Part shown: positions 60,089-64,000 of the stretch, in pieces | Position numbering within the stretch: the first letter of the stretch is position 1 | Layout of the letters: each line of letters starts with the position of its first letter | DNA from: Picocystis sp. L7 | Taxonomy: Eukaryota > Chlorophyta > Picocystophyceae > Picocystales > Picocystaceae | Reading direction: 5' to 3' | NCBI GenBank assembly: GCA_020975725.1 | Contig: QXJR01000014.1 | Span: 62,001-126,000 of the forward strand | Length of the DNA stretch: 64,000 nt | Notes under the pieces: generated by a model | What the model was told of the DNA's origin: nothing | Seen by the model: the letters and a program-made list of their open reading frames with translations, nothing else | Database searches by the model: none | Position numbers and translations under genes: made by a program

Positions 60089-61974
60089 CATGATCTACGT
60101 TGTGGTGCAGCTCTGCGTGGTGACAGTATCTGCGTGGTGGCCACCCTCAAAGATTCCTGAAGGTCTCCAGGCAAAGCTTTGTGAACAATGTCAAGTGCAA
60201 GATGGATCCTTTCTCGTTCAACTTCGGGTAATTCTACGTCTTCTGCAGTCAGCTGTCTTTTGAGTTTGATGTGCAAATCAACCAACTCCACCTCGGACAT
60301 CTTGCATATGGAATCAAGAGCCGTGTGGCAACGACCGTGCCGCATATTCTCTAGCAGCTCAATCTCTGCTTGTCGACGAGTCAGCCATGGAAGAAAACTG
60401 GTTGACCTCATAAATCGTTTGTAAAGTTCCCGTAGGGATGCCCTGCTCTTCATACGTGATTCAAGTGTTGCGCTGTGCCGGGTTTTTCCCAATAGTTCAA
60501 AAAACTCGTGCTCGCTGAATCTCCTTACGGAGGGGCAGCTCGACCCACCGCTGGTGGATGCGCTCTCTGATGGCTTGAAAAAATCTGCAAAAGGCTCCAG
60601 GAACCGCCTTGTGAGCTCCCCAAAGTGCTGCCTGATCATGAGATTGGCGACAGATGCAGTCTTCGCGTTTTTGACCCGATTGAGCAAAGTGTTGCTCCTC
60701 TTGGAGCAAGGTTGGTACGAGGACCACAGCTTCTCCTGGTACGTTGAAATCAGCGACGTGGCATCCCGCTTCCTGGCCACCCAAGAATGGAGGAGCCCCG
60801 TCCTACTTGCAGCACTTCCACCTCCTGGTTTCTGGATAGCCACCCTATCACCAAACATATTGTTCTGGCTTTCAAAGTATTGCAGATCTACAGAGCTTTG
60901 GTAAGACATATTGTCCCCGATGGAAACCACATGCGGCCATGGCTGGAGGGACTTCAGGACAACCAGATTCGTGATTCCAAACACCCCACCCGGAACACAT
61001 CCTTTGCTGACCTGGTCTCGTACAGTGTGGAAGTAGGGATCGTGGATGGTGAAGTAGGGGCGTATCTCTCCAAAGTACGGCAGGGGCGAGATGAGACTCA
61101 GGAGGGAGGCCACGGCTTCGCTACAGAGGTAGGAGGAGGGCGCGACCACAATGAGTGGTTCGCCGAGCAAGGCCAGTTCCCAGATGGTCCAAAGGTGATC
61201 CATGATTCCTTTGAAGGATTCATGCACATTGGCCTCGTTGAATGCAGCGGCCGTCCCCCCGGATCCTCCAGGGGATTGCAGGAGCAGCTCCAGCTCTCCA
61301 TCCACATCCTCCGGGAAAGGAGGAGGCAGGGAGCTTGCGGGTGGTAGGGTGGACGTGATGGTGAATCCACTGACTGGCAGGCTGAGTTGCCTCCCACACT
61401 GCGGCGATTCCCATATCGTTGCGATCTCTCTCACCATCTGTTCGAGTGCTTCGGGTCCGTAGTCAAAGTAGAGCTGTCCTGCAATACAGGCGAGGTGTTT
61501 GAGCACGCTCCCCCTGGGCACTTCTGCGAGCACGACCACGGACTTTTGGTCTCCACCTCTGGGCAGGCTTGGATCTTGCCTTTGCCTGCAGAACACATAT
61601 CCATAGAGATACGCTGTCGTCGGTTGGGTTCTACGGGACCTTCCTTCCGTTTCGTTCGGACGCATGTCCTGTTGGCGGTCCGAGGCTTCCTTTCCGTCAT
61701 CGGCGACCTTTTCGTGCCTTAGCACTCCTCCATCCGCATCCCCTTCGCGTGCCACGCGAAAGAAGAAGACGGAATCGCGCACGGTGGCGTGGTTGTGCAG
61801 TTCGAGGGAGAGGTTATCCGGGAAGGCGTGGTAGGAGACCACCCTCGCTTCTTCTTCTCCGATCGCGCCTTCTGGCACGCATTGCAGCATGGTTTGACCG
61901 TCCACGAGGTGGAAATCGAAGGCGCAAACCGCCACCATCCATCGCTTCAAGCGCGCACGGGAAGACGCGTCCAT
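60088..61974 (-). CDS. DENND6 (FAM116) Rab guanine-nucleotide exchange factor
   Basis: 628 residues from the ATG at 61974. uDENN part: RWMVAVCAFDFHLVDGQTML, then VVSYHAFPDNLSLELHNHAT and FFFRVAREGD, and AYLYGYVFCRQRQD. cDENN/dDENN: SFKGIMDHLWTIWELALLGE, PLIVVAPSSYLCSEAVASLL, SLISPLPYFGEIRPYFTIHD, KGCVPGGVFGITNLVVLKSL. The C-terminal helical region includes GELTRRFLEPFADFF. These blocks match DENND6A/B, which activates Rab14 (endocytic recycling, ADAM/N-cadherin traffic in animals). The protein is complete. An upstream extension to 62265 is a Ser/Pro purine-tract frame and was left out. Confidence 0.93.
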   Translation of the reverse strand: MDASSRARLKRWMVAVCAFDFHLVDGQTMLQCVPEGAIGEEEARVVSYHAFPDNLSLELHNHATVRDSVFFFRVAREGDADGGVLRHEKVADDGKEASDRQQDMRPNETEGRSRRTQPTTAYLYGYVFCRQRQDPSLPRGGDQKSVVVLAEVPRGSVLKHLACIAGQLYFDYGPEALEQMVREIATIWESPQCGRQLSLPVSGFTITSTLPPASSLPPPFPEDVDGELELLLQSPGGSGGTAAAFNEANVHESFKGIMDHLWTIWELALLGEPLIVVAPSSYLCSEAVASLLSLISPLPYFGEIRPYFTIHDPYFHTVRDQVSKGCVPGGVFGITNLVVLKSLQPWPHVVSIGDNMSYQSSVDLQYFESQNNMFGDRVAIQKPGGGSAASRTGLLHSWVARKRDATSLISTYQEKLWSSYQPCSKRSNTLLNRVKNAKTASVANLMIRQHFGELTRRFLEPFADFFKPSESASTSGGSSCPSVRRFSEHEFFELLGKTRHSATLESRMKSRASLRELYKRFMRSTSFLPWLTRRQAEIELLENMRHGRCHTALDSICKMSEVELVDLHIKLKRQLTAEDVELPEVERERIHLALDIVHKALPGDLQESLRVATTQILSPRRAAPQRRS

Positions 61975-62354
61975 GCCGACCGTCGCACCTCCGACGGTCC
62001 ACGTACGGTCCACGTCCCTCTCCCCCTCCCTAGAAGGACCGCGATTCCCGTCGGTCCCTGGCATTCCTTCCCTCGCACCGGCCCCGATCCTTCCCCTTCG
62101 GTTAACTTCGACGAAAACATCCTCTCCTGCCACACGGGGGGGGGGGGAATGGCCAGCATGGCCATCCCCACGTGGGGGACTCGGGGGGGGGGGGAAGGCA
62201 CAGGGACCGAGAGGGGGAGAGAGGGGGAGAGAGAGGGAGAGAGAGGGAGAGAGAGGGGGACTCAAAGGACAGGGAAGGAGAGGGAGAGAGGGAGAGAGAG
62301 AAGGAGAGGGAGAGGGAAGGAGAGGGAGAAGGACGAAGGTGTTCCGTCGACGAG
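61975..62354. other. Divergent promoter between DENND6 and the BAH-PHD gene
   Basis: 380 bases with no gene. The right half is the purine tract annotated separately; the left half is CpG-rich leader of DENND6. Confidence 0.5.
62171..62342. repeat. Purine-rich GGGGGAGAGA tract
   Basis: About 170 bases almost purely G and A on the plus strand, made of GGGAGAGA-like repeats. It ends 13 bases before the BAH-PHD start codon, so it is probably transcribed or promoter-proximal. Such mirror-like polypurine tracts can form triplex DNA. Confidence 0.85.
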
Positions 62355-63095
62355 ATGGACAGCAAACGCCGGCGAAGCAACGCAGCAGGCGTGGCGGTGG
62401 GATTCGCCGTGCGTGGGGAGAAGTTTCGAGGTGGGTGAAGACGGAGCAAAGGAAAGAGGAGGGGAACGAACGGAGACGGAACCAGGAAAAACGGAGGAAG
62501 AAGGTCGAGTGGCTGACGGAAGGGAGAACGGACGACGATTTCGCGTGCGTGCACGAACGAACGGTGAATCTTTCTTTCGTGGCAAGTGGGAGACAACGTG
62601 GTGGTGCAAGGGGAAGACACCGTGCCGTTCGTAGCCAAGATCGACCAAATAAAACGGTTGGAAAACGACACCCAGGTGCGGTTGCTCTGGTACTATCGGC
62701 CGGAAGAAGCCATGGGAGGAAGGAGGCCCTTCCACGGGAAAAACGAGCTGTTCCTGTCGGATCATTTCGACTGGTGCTCGCATCGCTGCGTGGATTCCAA
62801 GTGCAACATACACACCCTTCGACAGTATCAGGAGCTTCCTCAGGTCACGGACCGAGATTACTTCTCCAGGTTCGTGTACAAAGCAAAGCAGAAGCGCTTC
62901 AAGCCGGATCGCGTTCCGGTGTATTGCCTGTGCGAGATGCCATACAATCCAGACCTGGACATGGTGGAGTGCGACACGTGTGCCGAGTGGTATCACATGG
63001 CTTGTTTGGGCATCACCGAACAGGAACTTCGTCGAAAGGAGACCTTCGTGTGTCCTTTGTGTCAGAAGCAGGACTCTCGATTGGACCAGCGGTAA
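62355..63095 (+). CDS. BAH-PHD chromatin reader, EBS/SHL-like, one intron
   Basis: Exon 1 62355-62430, intron 62431-62586 (GTGGGT...GGCAAG, CTGAC at 62513-62517), exon 2 62587-63095; the joined protein has 194 residues. An in-frame stop in the intron close to the acceptor supports the boundary. The BAH domain is about 25-135: [56 protein letters not shown]. The PHD finger is about 143-190 with the full C4HC3 set: [29 protein letters not shown] and FVCPLCQKQ, including the aromatic residue WY used for H3K4me3. Size and order match plant EBS and SHL, which read H3K27me3 and H3K4me3. Head-to-head with DENND6. Confidence 0.93.
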
Positions 63096-63471
63096 CCACG
63101 CTCTTGGATGGAAGCTTCGTGTGTTTGTTCCCCTTGGAACCCACCCGTCCTTCGTTGCCTTGTTCCCACGAATGGACGGCTCCGCACCCTGCGTTCCCGG
63201 TACGTGTCTCTATCGTGGATGTCTCCACCGTTGGCTCCTCTCGTTCCGCTCCGGACGCCATGGATACGGCCCCGTGGAATGTCCTTGTGCGTCCATCCAG
63301 CCAATCCATCCATCCATCCATCCTGGTTGTGTTCCCTGGCATCCATCCCAGCACCCGTCTCCCCCTCCACCCCCTCGATGGAGAAGAAACTCCCAGGAGG
63401 TGGGGTGGGCAGGGGAGACACGTCCAGGGGGACGAAGGGTGTGGTGCGCCACAACGACCGATTCGTGGACG
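63096..63471. other. Intergenic, XPD promoter side, with a (CCAT)n run
   Basis: 376 bases between BAH-PHD and XPD. A CATC/CCAT microsatellite lies near 63306-63322, and no gene is seen. Confidence 0.5.
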
Positions 63472-64000
63472 ATGAAGTTCAATTTGGAAGGGTTGGACGT
63501 GTACTTCCCGTACGAATACATCTATCCCGAACAGTACAGCTACATGCTGGAACTGAAACACGCGCTGGACGCCAAGGTGCGCCCGACAGAGGGGACGGAT
63601 CGACGAACCCACCCACACGAACGTCGGAAGTGTCGACTGACGTGCACGTGTCGGAACAACACCGGAACGAACAGGGACATGGACTGCTGGAAATGCCCAC
63701 CGGGACCGGCAAAACCATCTCCCTGCTCTCCCTCATCACGTCCTACCAGCTCGCACATCCTGAAGTGGGAAAACTGGTGTACTGCACAAGAACCGTGCCA
63801 GAAATGGAGAAGGTACTGACCGAGCTCAAGCTCCTGCAAGAGTACAGGATGGAAAGGATCGGAAAAAGGGCGCAGATGATCGCACTTGGACTCAGCTCGA
63901 GAAAGAACATGTGCATCCACCCGTCCGTGGCCGAAGAAAGGTCCAGGGAAAGCGTCGATGCGAAATGCAGGAAACTCACCTCGTCCTGGGTGCGCGTCAA
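63472..64000 (+). CDS. XPD/ERCC2 DNA helicase of TFIIH, 5' part (cut by window edge)
   Basis: Exon 1 63472-63576, intron 63577-63674 (GTGCGC...AACAG, CTGAC at 63637-63641), exon 2 from 63675 past the window end. The joined start, [20 protein letters not shown] followed by [15 protein letters not shown], then [20 protein letters not shown], is almost residue-for-residue that of animal and plant [11 protein letters not shown] is Walker [21 protein letters not shown] is motif Ia; [15 protein letters not shown] begins the iron-sulphur cluster domain, with its first Cys. XPD is the 5'-3' helicase of TFIIH in nucleotide-excision repair and transcription initiation. The rest of the gene is outside the window. 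Confidence 0.97.

Overview
The window is nuclear DNA of a compact, intron-poor eukaryote, most likely a unicellular alga of the plant lineage. The evidence is gene content: an RWP-RK transcription factor, a plant-type MCTP protein (four C2 domains plus the plant C-terminal membrane domain), a plant EBS/SHL-like BAH-PHD reader, a SKIP31-like F-box protein, and a bacterial-type ribosome recycling factor that implies an organelle. RNA polymerase subunit RPB10, XPD, DDX41, Beclin 1, ALG6 and a membrin SNARE leave no doubt that it is a eukaryote. The exact lineage is not settled by this sequence. Three genes have one short 5' intron each and RPB10 has a longer one; all four introns carry a CTGAC branch-like motif. 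AATAAA hexamers sit at or just after many stop codons.

Layout. Positions 1-12804 are a head-to-tail tandem array of a 2821-bp unit, about 4.5 copies and identical as far as I compared them. Each full unit carries one intact Tc1/mariner-like transposase and about 1.58 kb of spacer with a 20-bp inverted repeat. The array stops inside that inverted repeat. From 13.6 to 25.5 kb come RPB10, an unknown nuclear-type protein, ribosome recycling factor, a 701-bp long-TIR element with an 11-bp target duplication, membrin, a family-2 glycosyltransferase, a large FG nucleoporin and a small coiled-coil protein. From 26.6 to 38.2 kb come an unknown protein, the RWP-RK factor, a Treslin/TICRR-like replication factor and an IGHMBP2-type helicase.

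From 38.4 to 54.2 kb lie two secreted proteins (FN3 and FAS1 types), Beclin 1, ALG6 (split by a shift at a 10-base homopolymer), MCTP, DDX41 and an F-box protein. The stretch 54.2-57.4 kb is a gene-poor island with the broken C-terminal part of what looks like a Fanzor (TnpB-like) nuclease. The last part holds a YrdC/Sua5-type protein, a multi-pass membrane protein, DENND6, the BAH-PHD reader and the first two exons of XPD.

The genes do not form a single pathway. Themes shared by several are transcription and repair (RPB10, XPD, DDX41, helicase), replication (Treslin-like), membrane traffic and autophagy (membrin, DENND6, MCTP, Beclin) and glycosylation or secretion (ALG6, FN3 and FAS1 proteins). 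Genes are packed head-to-head and tail-to-tail, with as little as 32 bp between stop codons. A CCCTTTCGAA-type motif recurs upstream of many start codons. All similarity statements come from reading the sequence by eye; no database search was run.
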